NCBI GenBank assembly: GCA_024345305.1
Contig: BRON01000002.1
Span: 1,550,001-1,614,000, forward strand
Direction: 5' to 3'
Source of the DNA: Mrakia gelida
Lineage: Eukaryota > Basidiomycota > Tremellomycetes > Cystofilobasidiales > Mrakiaceae
Length of the DNA stretch: 64,000 nt
This document shows positions 10,351 to 22,325 of this stretch, in pieces. Positions within the stretch are counted from its first letter, which is position 1, and the number at the start of each line of letters is the position of its first letter. The notes beneath the pieces are model-generated. The model did not search any database. It saw only the letters and a list, made by a program, of their open reading frames with translations, and was not told the DNA's origin. Position numbers and translations under genes: made by a program.

Positions 10351-12075
10351 CTAAGCTGCTCCACCGAAGACCTTCTTCATCTTCCTCATGAACCCTCCTC
10401 CGCTCTTCTTCTTCTCCTTCTTCGCCTTCCTCTCCTCGACGACCTTCGACGATGGCACGACCGACTTCTCACCCTCCAGCGGTACGCTCACAACACTCGC
10501 AGCTGCACTAGGTCCGTTGACCACCCCAAGTTCGTCCAAACTCTCCATCGAGTTCGCAGCCGACGACATCGTGCTGTAGGAGCCGTAGCGTCCGAGCCTC
10601 GGGGGTTCGAGTTTCGGGCTCCTTAGACCTGAGGTGTGGGAGGCGACGGAGCGAAGGGAGGAGCTGGAGGGAGCGTGTCGGAGGGATTGAATGGATCCTG
10701 GTCGACGGAGCGACGCGTTGGAGGAGGCTGGGGAGCGAAGAGGGAGAACGACGATGGATGCGGAGGATCCTTGACGAGTGAAGACTGGTGCCGAGGAGGA
10801 GGAGAAAGAGTTGAAGGGGTTGCTGTTGGCCGAGTCGGAGGGATGGGCTGGGGAAGGGTAGGAGGGTTGAACGGGAGCCGAAGAGGGAGGGGGAGGAGGA
10901 GGCATCGAAGCGTCCGACCAGAGGGAGCGAGTAGGTTTGGGGGTGGACTTGACTTGAGGGACTGTGGAGATAGTGGGGGAGTTGCTGGGAGAAGATGAGG
11001 AGGAGGAGGGAGTCGGGGACGTGGAGGAGGAAGGTCCGGTCCCGAGCCAGGATTGTCGACGAGCGACCATCCTCTGTTTCAAGCTCGTGGGAGCTGAAGA
11101 CTCCGATTGATGAGAGGAGGATGCTGACCCCGTATCCGTCGACGAAGGGGAGAGGGACCTTCGAGCTTGAAGCTCTGGCGAGGCGGGAGGAGTCAAGGGT
11201 TTGACGACGGGCGAGAGGGAAAGCAGCCCGCCGATCCCCAAACCGAGGATGCTCTTCCTCCTGTTCCCCAACGACCCAATACTGCTGCTTCCACTCGTCG
11301 ACCCCGACCTCGACCTCGAAGGAATGCTCTCCGTCTCAGTCTCCTCGGTCGCTGAAGAGGGAGGCGTGAGCTCTTCCTCGACCTGAGGTTCCTCCTCCTC
11401 CTCGACGACGAGTTGAATGAGAGGCGACCGTCTTCGAAAGGACGACGCCGAGGGGTCGGGAGACGATCCTGGGACGGGGAGGGTTTGGGAGGGTCTGGCC
11501 TGAGGTCGGGAGGGTTTGGAGGAAGACGACGAGGAGGAAGATGGCGGTGAAAGGGCTTGGGACGAGGCGGAGGGAAACTTCTTGATCCCCTCCTCGAGCG
11601 GGAGACCGAGCTTGTGAAGAGGAGTGGGAGGAAGAGTAGAGGGACCAGCGTAGCCGAAAGGAGTGTTGTCCGAGGAAGCAGGGGAGGAGTCCCATCCGGA
11701 GAGAAAAGCTTCGGCGGCGGGAAGGGTGCCTGAAAGAAGGAAGGGAAAGCAAGGAAGGAAAGGAACACAGGAGGTCAGGATAAGATAAGGGCTGAAGTCT
11801 TCGTTCCTGGATGGCGATAAGGAACGCACGGAAGGACTTGAAGACCGGATTGGAGAGGCCCTGCAGCAGGCGAAGAGAAAAAGAAGGAAAAAGCATCAGT
11901 CCTGCCAGCATCCGAGCGGAAGGAGAGACCATGCTGTCTCGAGCGAGCTCGCTAGGCCGCCTTCCTTCTTGAGCGAAGGACGAGAGAACCGAAAGCTCAC
12001 CTTCAGAGCCTCCTCTACTTCCGACCATTCTCTGAAAATCCCCACTCCCTGCACGCTGTAGAAGGTAGTCCTCAT
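10351..12075 (-). CDS. Viroplasmin/RNase H1 N-terminal domain protein, no RNase H
   Basis: Three exons (12001-12075, 11830-11860, 10351-11729) join exactly in frame to 494 residues. Residues 1-48 form one compact domain: TTFYSVQGVGIFREWSEVEE, then ALKGLSNPVFKSFRTLPAAE and AFLSGW. This is the pattern of the caulimovirus viroplasmin / RNase H1 N-terminal domain (PF01693): a Tyr-containing first strand, a G-I-F-x-x-W turn, a helix, a Phe-K-S/K-F strand and an A-E-A-F-L helix. In eukaryotic RNase H1 this domain binds RNA:DNA hybrids. Here no RNase H fold follows; the remaining about 445 residues are Ser/Pro-rich and disordered-looking, with an acidic stretch (VVEEEEEPQVEEEL) and a basic C-terminus (FMRKMKKVFGGAA). 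The domain is split over three exons, so single-frame searches would miss it. Function unknown; RNA or hybrid binding is inferred. Confidence 0.75.
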
Positions 12076-12549
12076 CCTGATGTGGAAGGGGGGGAAGGAG
12101 GGGGAAAGGGAAGGTCGACGTTGAGTGACAGAACTGCAGAAGGCGTCGCACTCGTTCAACGAGCCGACTCGTTGCCAATCTTTCGATCTCCCCCAACCTT
12201 GGATTCAAGTTTGCTCCGCTTGGCGAAAATTATCATCTACGTCAAAACGTGCATCTCTCAATTCTGCTCGTTTCCCTTTTTGCTACAGCGAGACGGGGAA
12301 GAAGAAGGGAAGGCGAGACGAGCACGCGTCCGCCCAACTCCGCCTCTCGATCTCTCTTTTCTTGTTCGCTTCTGGTTCTTCTCTCGTTCTAGGGGCCAGG
12401 CGGCTGGAGGTCGAACGAGGTGACTTTTCTCAGAGATTGCGAACCTGCTAACGGGATCCTCACTTGATCTCCCTAGCAGAACCTGAGACCAAACCGACTC
12501 GTCGAAATGAACCATCAGAGATCGTTACAGCTACAAGCCTCCTCCTCGC
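12076..12549. other. Intergenic, upstream of viroplasmin-domain gene
   Basis: Lies between the start of the viroplasmin-domain gene and the 3' end of the DUF3292 gene, both on the minus strand. Just upstream of the start codon the minus strand reads CCACATCAG, which could be an intron acceptor, so an extra 5' (non-coding or short coding) exon is possible. No other feature was seen. Confidence 0.5.
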
Positions 12550-15500
12550 TCAAAGCGCTTCCCACCGCTGATCACCCAACGCAATGAGTCTACAGAACAG
12601 CTCGTCCCTCCTCACAATGGCTCCAAACTTGAAAGTCTCTTCCTCCTCGACCTGAGTCGTCTCTACCTCCTTCGGCTCGACCTCGACTCCCTCCTCCGGC
12701 GCTCCCTCCGCTCCTTCGACGACGACAGTCTCAACAACAGGAACCTCGACGGTCTTCTTCCTTCGAACCTTCAGCTCCAACCCGGTTCCTCCGACTCCCT
12801 ATGACGCGGAAAAACAACGAACGGAAGAGGGAAGATCAGTCGGGTCGATCCTCGACGACGAGGAAGAGCAGCGAACGACTTCAAGAAGGACGATCATCGA
12901 AAGCGAGCTCACCTGCAACCCCATAGCCCAACTAACGAACATCCTCCCCTGCCATCCCATCCCGTGCTTCCTGACCTCGATGAGATCGTTGATCGGAATC
13001 GTGAGCTTGCCCTTGTTGCCCGAGTTCGGAGGAGCCGACGCGTCCTGAGGAGCGTAGTTGTCCTTTTCGGAGACGTTACCCACGGTGGTGAAGACGATGC
13101 GAGCGGGAGTTTGGGTTTTAGGGTTGGGAGGCTGGATGATGATGTGTCCTGGTCGACCGGCGTGGTTGACGAAGAAGGCTGGCAAGAAGTGAAGTCGAAC
13201 GAAAGAGGAGGGAGATCAGCGAAACGAAACAACGACGACGAGAACGAGCGCTGGTCGAGCAAGAGCTTACTCGATGGAGTGTCCTCCGAGGGACCAGAAT
13301 AAGTAGGCATGACGGCGAGAAGACCTCGAGCGGCAGGGTTGTTGGTCGAGACGTTGAGTTTGTCGAGGGCACCCTGATACGAAAATGGACAGCGATCAGC
13401 TTCAACCCTCTCGGAGAGCGACGAGAGAAAGTCAATCACTCTAGAAACCTTCTCCCAGTCGAACTGCTTCTGACCGCTGACGTAACCAGCACCCTGCAGA
13501 CGAAAGAAGGAGGCCGAAGGGAAGCGGAGTCAGCGAGACGCGTCGAAACGAACGACGAAGGCACGGAACGACTCGACACTCACCTCCTCCGTAAACTTGG
13601 CAGCACTCTTGATGAAACTAGCCAGCTTAGCCTTCCCGTTCCCCTTAGCCTTCTCCTTCGTAGTCGTCTTGCTCCCCGAGCTCGCGACACTCCTCACGCT
13701 CACTCCATCGTCTCCAACGAACTCCTCCCCTCCCAATCCGTCAGGCGTCCCCACGATTGAGAACTCGTCCGACACCTCCGTCTCGTCGTCGTCCTCGACT
13801 TCTTCCTCTGGTGCCGCGGGGGGAGGAGGGGGAGGAGGGAGAGGTTTGAGTCGAAGTTCGGCGTCTCGAAGAAGTCGGAGGGAGAGTTGAGCGTTGGTGG
13901 GGACGCCGGCGAGGATACCACTGCGAGGAGACGAGCGAGCCAGATGTCAGCGAGGTGAAGGAGCTAGTGTGATGAGGTGGTGAAGACTCACTTCCGAAGC
14001 TCCATCTTCTCCTGCCAGTTGGGGATCTTCTCGTTGAGGAGAGGGACGAATCGGTCGAGGACAGGTTGTCCGAAGAAGAGGAAGCCGATGAATCCACCGA
14101 CGACACGAGAGAAGACGTATTCGGAGAAGATGCCACTCGTGGAGACTGAAAAACGAGCGGGAGGAAAAGAGGAAGAGAGTCAGTTCGAGGAACCCTTCGA
14201 ACGAACGAAGACGCGTCGAGGCAACTCACTGATGATGGGAAGCAGGATCGACAAGACCACACTCCTTCCACCACTAGGTCCGAAGGGAGCGGTAGGAGAG
14301 AACGCACTGTTGCAAAGAAAGGCCGACGGTTGAGCTCGAGTCAGTCAAAGTCGCGAAACAAAGAACGCGACGCGTCTCGCCTCGAAACGATCAGAAACGC
14401 GAAGAACTCACTTCGCCCACCTCTCCCACCCGTCCGCCAGATCCCCTACGATCAACATGATCGGTCTCCCGTGCTTATCCAAGATCTTCTCCTTCTTCTG
14501 CTTCTTCTTGAGCTCCTTCTTCTCCTTCTTGCTCAACTTCTTCCCTCCCTTCTTGCCTCCCTTTCCCTTCTTTCCCTTCTTGTCTCCTTCCTCCTCGTCC
14601 TCAGCAGTCCCCACCTCAGGTTCCTCCTCCTCCGCGACCAACCCCTCGTCAGCCTCCTCCTCCTCCGTCGCTCCAGCAGAAACGAGAACCGCCTCCAGTC
14701 CATCGGCGAAATCTCCAGCCATCCGCTCGACTTCGACCTCTCGTTGAGCGTCGGAGCCGGGGAGGATGCCATCTACGCCTGACGTTGGGGAGGAGGAAGG
14801 TGGGTTGGTTGGGTCCGAGGGAGGGAGGGCGGGGCTTGCGTGCGTGATGGAGACGGGTGGGAAGAAGAGGAGTCGAGTTGCTGGGACGAGGATGAGGAGG
14901 GAGAGGAAAGAGAGGAAGGAGGCCGTCAGGATGTTGTAGTACCAGGCGACGCAGTATCCCTGCAACGAAGCAAAGACAGAGAGGTAGGATGAACGAGAAT
15001 CAGCAGTGAAAGCGGTGCAGAGAGAACCGTCAAGAAGGTCGAGACCAAACGAAAGCTCCGGAGAGTTCGAGCTCACCGCCAAAAACCCAGCACTCCTCCA
15101 TCCTCCCTCTCCCCAAGATCTCAACCTGACGATCTCCTTCGCGACACGCATCATCCCGACGACTACAGAAGAATAGAAGCGCTCGAGGTTCGATCTCAGA
15201 ACGTCCGCGCTGAAGAGTTCGTCCGGAGAAGGTTGGAGGTCGAGCAGCGGAGGGAGGGAGGAGATTCGAGGGGGGCCGGAGGTTGGGACGGTGTGGACGT
15301 GATGGATTTGCTGAGATACGAACAAAGATAGCAAGGAAAGTCAGTCGAGAGGTCCAACATCCGAAATAGGTGGGAGCTGGGACCCTCGGTCAAAGGAAAG
15401 AAGGGTGGGAAGAAGGAGTAACGGAGGGAAGGCGGAGGGAGGGAGATCATCCCCTCCCTCCTTCCTGTCTTCCCTTGCCTTCGTCGTACAGAGAAGACTC

Positions 15501-15780
15501 AAAAACTCACCTTGTTGAACCTCCTCATAAGCACTCCAAGCGAGAAGTTATCCATCGCATCTACGATCCTCTTCTCCTCTACGACGACCTTCTTGTGCGA
15601 CCTCGACGAAGAAGCAGTGGCCGACCTCTTCGCTTCAGGTCTCGCTGGAAGGGTAGGAGGGAGAGCCCTCGCCGGGAGAGCTGGCGAAGGCGAAGCGGGG
15701 AGAGGTCGAGTGGGAGCTGAAGAGCTACTCGCTGCTGAAGGTATGCGAGGAGGAAGGGGAGGAGGGGTAAGGGAGGACAT
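12550..15780 (-). CDS. DUF3292 membrane protein
   Basis: Large fungal-specific membrane protein with a DUF3292 (PF11696) signature; the function of the family is not established. The start is taken at 15780 (MSSLTPPPLPPRIPS), with a Pro/Ser-rich leader and then VDAMDNFSLGVLMRRFNK. Hydrophobic segments include WYYNILTASFLSFLSLLILV (about exon 14960-14830), GRSVVLSILLPII and RVVGGFIGFLFFGQPVLDRF. Between the first two lies a long acidic then Lys-rich stretch (KKGKKGKGGKKGG). The C-terminal half carries the most recognisable blocks: AFFVNHAGRPGHIIIQPPN, LTIPINDLIEVRKHGMGWQG and the final RRDELFCRLIALGDQRWEAL, the GRAM/PH-like end typical of DUF3292. At least ten exons. An in-frame ATG at 15845 exists but is less likely. 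Confidence 0.75.
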
Positions 15781-16159
15781 GGCTGTTCGAAGACAGAAGT
15801 CGATGAAGGTCAGGTTCGGAGTTCTCGAGTTGAGCTGCGTCGTCATCGGTGAGCTCCGATGTCAAGTTTTTCTTTCGGAAGGGTCGAGATGGAAGGTGAA
15901 GGGTGTGGGTTTCATAAGAGGGTACCTCCGATAACCAAAAAGGGGTCTAAACGCGAGGGAGGTAGAGAGCAGAGAGGAAAGAGTACGCGACGCGTGAAAA
16001 GGACGAAACGAGAGCGAACCCAGCCGTAGAAAGGGCATATACAACGAGGATCTTGGAGAGAAACGAGTAGGGGTGGTAAAACAAGATGGGAGAGAAAGAA
16101 GATGACCGAGAGAGAAAGGAGAGAGGTGAGAGAGCGCGAGAAGGAAGTGAAGATGGGGC
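15781..16159. other. Intergenic between USP 3' end and DUF3292 start
   Basis: About 380 bp, purine-rich on the plus strand (hence pyrimidine-rich upstream of the DUF3292 start). It probably contains the DUF3292 promoter. No RNA gene or repeat was seen. Confidence 0.5.
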
Positions 16160-17739
16160 TCAAGCAATCGTGCTCCCTCCAGCCGACCTCGATCGAGTCT
16201 GCGATCCTGTACCTCTGAAAAAGGCCGAACGAAAAGAGAGGCCGGAAGGTCAGGACGAGAGACTCGGAACGAAGAGGGAAAGAGAAGAGAGATCCGAGAG
16301 GAAGAGGAAGGAAAGAAAGAGACGACTCACCCCATGAGCTTCACGTAGCTCTTCCTCTTGGGATCCTTGTCCCGCTTAGCCTGAGACTTCTTGACTTTGG
16401 ACTCAGGACGAACGACCACCACGGGAACCGACGAATGCGAGATGCAGTATCGAGAGACGGATCCCATTCCGGGAGCTGGCGACAGAAACGAAGAGGTCAG
16501 CTACGCTTCTTCTTCGACGACACCACGCCCTCTCTCCACTGATCGAGAACGGTGCTCCGCCTCTGGTAGCTGCAGAGGAGCAGTGGCAGGAAGGACGTCT
16601 CGGTTGCTCGAGACCGAAGACGGCGAGAAGGGGAGAGAACGCGGCGAACCTCCGAGAACCGCCCCCCACGCAGCGAGCTTTCCACGAGATCCCTTGGTTC
16701 CAACGATGAGGGAGTCCGGTCGGTAGAGAGCAATGAGTCGCATCTGTACAACGGAGGCGAACAAATCGGACGCGTCAGCGAGGAGCGCGAACGCAGGGAG
16801 GAGGGACGGAGCGAGGGAGGCGAGCTCACGATCGAGTCGGTGATCTTTCCAGCGACGAACTCCACGACGACCGAGATCTGAGAGCGACCAGGATCGAGAG
16901 GTCAGAACAAGTACATCCTGGTTACCAAGTCTGCTGATGTGCGACTCACGTTCCTATCCTCGACCTCCTCGTTCTTCTCGAGGATGTACTTCTGAAGGTC
17001 CTTCGCCTCCTCCCTGAGCTGATCCTGCTTGTGCGTCGACACACGCTCTGAACGACCGACAGCAAGTCAGCTTCCACCTTCTACGGCCCCTATCTCTCTA
17101 TCCTGTGAGCTTCATTGAAGCGCTAGAGACTCACCAGCTTCCTCCCAAGCGATAACCCTCAGCGCAACGATCTCGTCTCCCTCCTCGATGAGGTTCTCCA
17201 TCAACCAATCCAGCGCTTCCGACCCCGACTCGTCTGGCGAAACAGCCACAAGGAAGACCCTCGTATCCCTCGTTGCGACGTATCCAGCAGATTTGGCTGC
17301 AGAAAAGCGAAAGGAAGGGAAGGAGCTGTCGGTGGTCAGCACAGCTGAGAGCTCGTTCTCGTTCGGCCCTTCGTCCTCCTTTCGATCCGCCTCGCTAGCT
17401 AGCGAACTCACATTGGAGGGTAAAGGAGAAAAGAGCATCGTCGCTACTATCGTCGAAGGTGTCGAATCCAACTCTGGACTTGTAGCCGTGTCCTAGGTCT
17501 CCTGAGCTTGAGGTTCGAGTCCGCTGGAAGGAACCATGACGAGCCATCGAAGCTGGACGTTCAGGTCGATCTGCTGAGGTGGAAGTAGCAGCGGGGAAGT
17601 GGATGTGACCGTTGTGGCCCTCCCCTGCTACTGGGGCATCTGAGGGAAGAGGGACGTTGTTGGAGGTGGATGGGGTCGAAAGAGGGGAGGAGAGGGAGGA
17701 CTTGAGTACGGGTCGAGCAGGAGGAGGGGAGGTCGACAT
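16160..17739 (-). CDS. Universal stress protein (UspA family)
   Basis: Nucleotide-binding-type universal stress protein domain with a long Ser-rich N-terminal extension. The ATG at 17739 starts about 110 low-complexity residues (MSTSPPPARPVLKSSLSSP...). The Usp core follows: TRDTRVFLVAVSPDESGSEA (first strand and helix), LDWLMENLIEEGDEIVALRV, a helix with RVSTHKQDQLREEAKDL, then SLIVGTKGSRGKL and, after an intron, GMGSVSRYCISHSSVPVVVV. The G-x2-G-x9-G-S ATP-binding pattern is present once the 165-nt intron (about 16480-16645) is removed. The C-terminus is basic (KVKKSQAKRDKDPKRKSY) and ends at a TGA at 16160. About seven exons. It is head-to-head with the SET-domain gene. Stress-related function is inferred from the family. 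Confidence 0.85.
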
Positions 17740-17970
17740 GAGTTGTGGCGAGAAAGGTGAGGTTTGAAGTGGGTTTTCTGGTAGGATTGAGTTGGAGGGA
17801 TGGGGGCGAAGATGAAAGTGGAGTTAGAGGCGATTCCGAGTTGTCGATGTGTTGGGATGGAAGTGGTTTCAAGACAAGAGGGAAGGAGGACGGAGCTCGC
17901 CCTCCAGGCCGTTTCCGTTTCCAGCGCTTCCTTCTTCTCTTCCGCTCACCCACCATCATCTGTACAACCC
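17740..17970. promoter_or_regulatory. Shared divergent promoter USP / SET gene
   Basis: 231 bp between two divergent start codons. In-frame codons continue upstream of 17971 (ATG at 17800), but the leader they encode is not protein-like. No named element was identified. Confidence 0.4.
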
Positions 17971-19262
17971 ATGCCCTCTTTAACTCCTCCCAAACCTTCT
18001 CATCCTCCACCACCCAACTGGCCTGCAGAAATCCACTACCTCACAGCCCCCTTCTACGGCGGAATCCCTCCCGAAGTCGTCTCGCTCGTGAAATCCAAGC
18101 GCTTCCCTCCGGTCCATCAGCCCTCTCAGAACGTCGAGATCAAGTTTGTAACAGACACAAAGCACCCAGCTTTCGGACAGAGAGGGCTCTATGCTAAGAA
18201 GAAGCTGAAGCAGGGGGAGTTGATCCTCTGGTGAGTTCACGAGAGCGAGCGAAGTGAGGGAAGGGCTCAAGAGCGAAGGAGGAGAATTGTTGAGCTCGAA
18301 CGAACGAGCTCTGGAGCTCATTTCTTCCTTTTTTCCCTCCCTCTCTTTCGCTTCAGGTACACAGGACACGTTCACTTGGATCTTGAACCCGATCCCAAGC
18401 TTCGAGAAGAGCGAGAAAAGTCAGATTACGACTTGACGCTCGTTTCTCGACTGGACTCCCTCCTCCCTCTCCCAACTCCTCCTCCCGCGTCCTCCTCTTC
18501 GGCCAGCATTAACCCTCCTTCACTACCACCGCCTCCCACACCGCCGTTCTGGACCACCTTAGGCCTCGCAGTCGACGCCTCAAAATGCGGGAACGAAGCG
18601 CGTTTTGTGAACGATTTTCGCGGCGTCCCTCCCATCCTCTCCTCCTCGTCCTCCTCGAAATCAACACCTCCTCCTCCTCTTCCCTCCAACTCCAAGAAGG
18701 GTTCCAAACCACCATCGAAACAGAAGGCACCTCCAGCTCCCAAATCCAAACCCTCAGCGTTCTTCCACTCGGTCAGGACGACGACGTTGACGGTCCCTCC
18801 CGTCTTGAACCCGGACAAGACGACGCCTTCCGAACGAGCTGGGAAGGATGGGGAGCTGAGGATGGGGATCTTTGTGCTCAAGGAGGAAGGGATCGCAAAA
18901 GGGGAGGAGATTTTGATTAGGTGAGTTGTTCGACGCGTGTTTCTTTGCGTGTTTGGTTGATGCAGAGGGAGGGTCGGTCGGTGTTTAGAACGAGGAGGAA
19001 CGAACGAAGGTCGAGGAAGGAGACAGAGGAGGTTTTGCCGACCAGCTAGCTGCTTGACCTCACTACTACTGGTAGACGACCCTCGTCTCGGTCCTCACTG
19101 TGTCGTGGAGGACGCATGGACGAGAGGAGAGACGCGTCAAACGACAGCTTGAACTGACTCCCTCCCTCCCTCTCCTTCGCTCGTTCTCTCTCGCTCAGCT
19201 ACGGCAAATCCTTCTGGGCCTCTCGACGCGGCGATGTAGAGGAGCCCGAACCAATCGCATGA
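17971..19262 (+). CDS. SET-domain protein (lysine methyltransferase-like)
   Basis: Probable protein lysine methyltransferase using S-adenosylmethionine; the target is unknown. Three exons (17971-18230, 18357-18920, 19199-19262) join to 295 residues. SET motifs appear in order: GQRGLYAKKKLKQGELILWY (start of the domain, about residue 68-87), TGHVHLD, LGLAVDASKCGNEARFVNDF (residues about 155-175, the N-x-A-R-F-x-N-D core that replaces the usual NHS box in fungal relatives), GIFVLKEEGIAKGEEILISY and GKSFW with the conserved Tyr. Two Ser/Pro- and Lys-rich insertions interrupt the domain (about residues 118-145 and 182-220). The last intron (18921-19198) is 278 nt, long for this locus, and the last exon encodes only about 20 residues that complete the catalytic Tyr. 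No post-SET cysteines. Confidence 0.82.
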
Positions 19263-19434
19263 GCGTTTCCTTCACAGCTCGATCAGAGCAAAGGACTTCT
19301 CTTCTCAAAGGAGAAGAGCGAAGGCCTTGGGCTGAGAAGAAAAACAAACGACTCGGGGCGATCGCTTGACCGCCGACCCTTCCTTCTTGCCTCCCTTCAG
19401 CTGACCCCCCAACCACATCTTTCTTTCTCAAACG

Positions 19435-22255
19435 ATGTCTACAACAGCCAAGTTCCCAGCAGACTTCTTCTTCGGATACGCAACGGCGTCAGCTCAGGTC
19501 GAGGGATTTGTGAGTCCTTTCCCTCCCTCTCTCTCTTCGTTCGAGCTCGCGAGAATTGGCTCCTTCCTTTCCTGCCCCTCGTTTCCATCTCTCTCTGGCC
19601 CGCCCTTCTCGTCGTCCGCACATCTTCCCCTTCGTATCCTCGGCACCTCTCTTCACTCTCCTTCGCACTTTCGAGCACGTCTCGCCTTCGAGCGTGACCT
19701 ACAAACTGACTCGCAGCTCATTCTCCATCTCGTTTGGTTTCCAGCCCAACGCCGACAACAAGTCTCCCTCGATCTGGGATAAATGGTCCCACGACCCTTC
19801 TCACATCAAGGATGGCAAGACCGTCGACGCAGGAACTGGGTTCTACGAGAAATGGAGGGAGGATATTGCTTTGATGAAGAGCTACGGTCGGTCTTCCCTT
19901 TCCTCCATCTCCGACCTTCCTCCGTTTCGTTTTCGCGGCGACGCTCGTTCCTCCTCTTCCCTCCTTCCTAAACTGACTCCTGACCCCTTCTTTCTTTCTG
20001 TTGCGCTCGAATCAGGCGTCAACGCCTACCGAATGTCCCTCTCGTGGCCTCGAATCGTTCCCTCGGGCAAGAAAGGAGGAGAGGTCAACTCCAAGGCCAT
20101 TGCCTGGTATCGCGAGGTTCTGGAGGAGCTGAAGGCCAACGGGATCACTCCTTTCGTGACGATCTGGCACTGGGATATGCCTCAGTCTCTGCTGGACGAG
20201 TATGGAGGGTGGTTGAGCAGGAAGATGATTGTGGATTTCGAGGTGAGTGCGAGGAGAGAAGGAGCGAGAGGTCTCGTCGACGCGCGTTTTGGAGAGAGCT
20301 CGGGCTGACTGACGCTCTCTTTCCTCTCGCTTCGTTTGGCTGGCAGTACTACTCTCGAGTCTGTTTCGAGAACTTCGGGGACCTCGTCGAGAACTGGTTC
20401 ACCGTAAGCTCTCTTCCCTTTCGCTCTCTCAAAGCGTCCCTCGCCTCGACGCGTCTAAGCTTTCGTTCTCGGCCTCGTTCTTTCCAGATCAACGAGCCCA
20501 ACATCCACGCCATGCACGGGTATAAGACGGGTCAGCAGGCTCCAGGACGTTCGTCAGATCGAAAGATCTCGCCTGAAGGAGACTCGAGCGTCGAGCATCT
20601 CATCGTCGGTCACCATCTCCTCCTGGCTCACGCCACGGTCGTCAAGATGTACCGAGACGAGTTCAAGCAGGGGAACGAGAAGAGGCAGATCGCTTTGGTG
20701 GTCAACGCCAACTGGGGTGGTGCGTCCTTTCCCCGTCTCTTCCTTCGTTGTGAGCTCGAGCTCGACGAGACGCGTCTGTCTCTCGCTGACTGCATCTGCT
20801 TCTTGTTCGCTTTGCTTTCGAAATCTGCAGAGCCGATGGATGATACACCTGAGAGTGTCCACGCTGCTCAGATGTTCTTCGACTGTAACTCTGGTGCGTC
20901 TTCCGTCTCCCTCTAGATCTCCTCGATGTTTCGAGCTCGATGATTCCCTCACTGAAAATTCCCTCTCGCGTTCAATCTTCTTCGTGGGTTTCTCCAGGCT
21001 GGTTCTCCGATCCGATCGTCTTTGGAGACTACCCTCAGAACCTCAAGGACGTCTGTGGAGACAAGCTTCCCGTTTTCACCGACGAGGAGAAGGCCCTGGT
21101 CAAAGGATCGACGGACTTTATTGCGTGCGTCGCCTCTACTCTTTTCTTCCTCTTCGCGATTCAAGAAACTGACCCAAGCATCCTTTATCTCTCTTGCTCC
21201 AGTATGAACCACTACACCACGTTCGTCTCCGTTTCTTCCTCGTCGTTCTCGACTCTCGTCGCGTCGTCGTCGGCTGACTCTTCCACCTTCCTATCCCCCA
21301 TCCTCCTCTGCTCTTTTCATCTTCTACAGCATGATGGTCAAGAAACGAACCACTCCTCTCGACCCCTCCGACCAATGGAACAGCTTCGTCCCCGATATCG
21401 AGACTTCTTTCCTCGACAAGGACGGCGTTGAGATCGCTCCGGAGGCAGGCTTGATCTGGTGTCGAACCGTCCCTTGGGGATTCGGAAAGCTCCTGGATTA
21501 CATGTGGAAGAGGTACGTTTCTCGTCTCTACGCGTATCTGGTCTTCGTCGAGTTCAACGTCGACCGGGAGTGAGCCTGGTTCGACGGTCGAACGGACGCG
21601 TCCCTCGAAGGTCGACGCACCGTCGCTGATCTCGTCTCTTTCTCTTCTTTTTTCGCCTCAATCTTCACAGGTACCAGCTCCCCATCTACATCTCCGAGAA
21701 CGGAATCACCTGCCCGAACGAGAACGACATCCCGATGGAGGAAGCCCTTCACGACGACTTCAGGATCGATTACTTCACAAGATATTGCGATCAGATGGCT
21801 CTCAAGGTCAGTCTACGTTCGCGTGCTCGTATGCTCTAGATATGAGGGAGGTTGGAGAGCGCGGCTCTGAAGGGAGGAGACGAGACTGCTCTCGCTCGCG
21901 CGTCATCCTTCGACTCGTCGCTTTCATCGCTGACCCCTCCTCCTCGCACTCTTCCTCTCCTCCCAGATCTCCGAAGGTGTCCCCATCAAATCCTACCTCG
22001 CCTGGGCCTTCACCGACAACTACGAATGTACGTCATCCTTTCCCCTTTCCTCTCATCGACTTCCAACGAGACGCGCGACGACTGACGAACGACGTGTCTT
22101 CTTCTTCCTCTTCTTCGTGGTGAACAGGGCAAGAGGGCTACTCTGCTCGGTTCGGAGTGACGTACATCGACTACGAAGACGGACTCAAGCGATACCCGAA
22201 AGACTCTGCGTGGGCGTTGAAGAAGTACTTCGAAGAGCGGACCGAGAAGGCTTAG
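19435..22255 (+). CDS. GH1 beta-glucosidase
   Basis: Glycoside hydrolase family 1 enzyme, retaining, hydrolysing beta-glucosides such as cellobiose; no signal peptide, so probably intracellular. Twelve exons chain in frame. The N-terminus [18 protein letters not shown] is the family signature. Then come [42 protein letters not shown], the acid/base motif WFTINEPN (Glu near residue 170), the substrate-contact MNHYTT and the nucleophile motif YISENGI. The C-terminal [20 protein letters not shown] and [20 protein letters not shown] are also complete. All catalytic residues are present. Exon 8 is only 18 nt and encodes M-N-H-Y-T plus split codons. The first intron (19510-19744) is about 235 nt. 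The 3' end faces the BolA gene, 70 bp away. Confidence 0.95.
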
Positions 22256-22325
22256 AGAGCGAGAGCGAGGGACCTGCTGTTTTCCGTTCGATTTACGATG
22301 CTTCGTTTCAGTTTCATGTTTTGAT

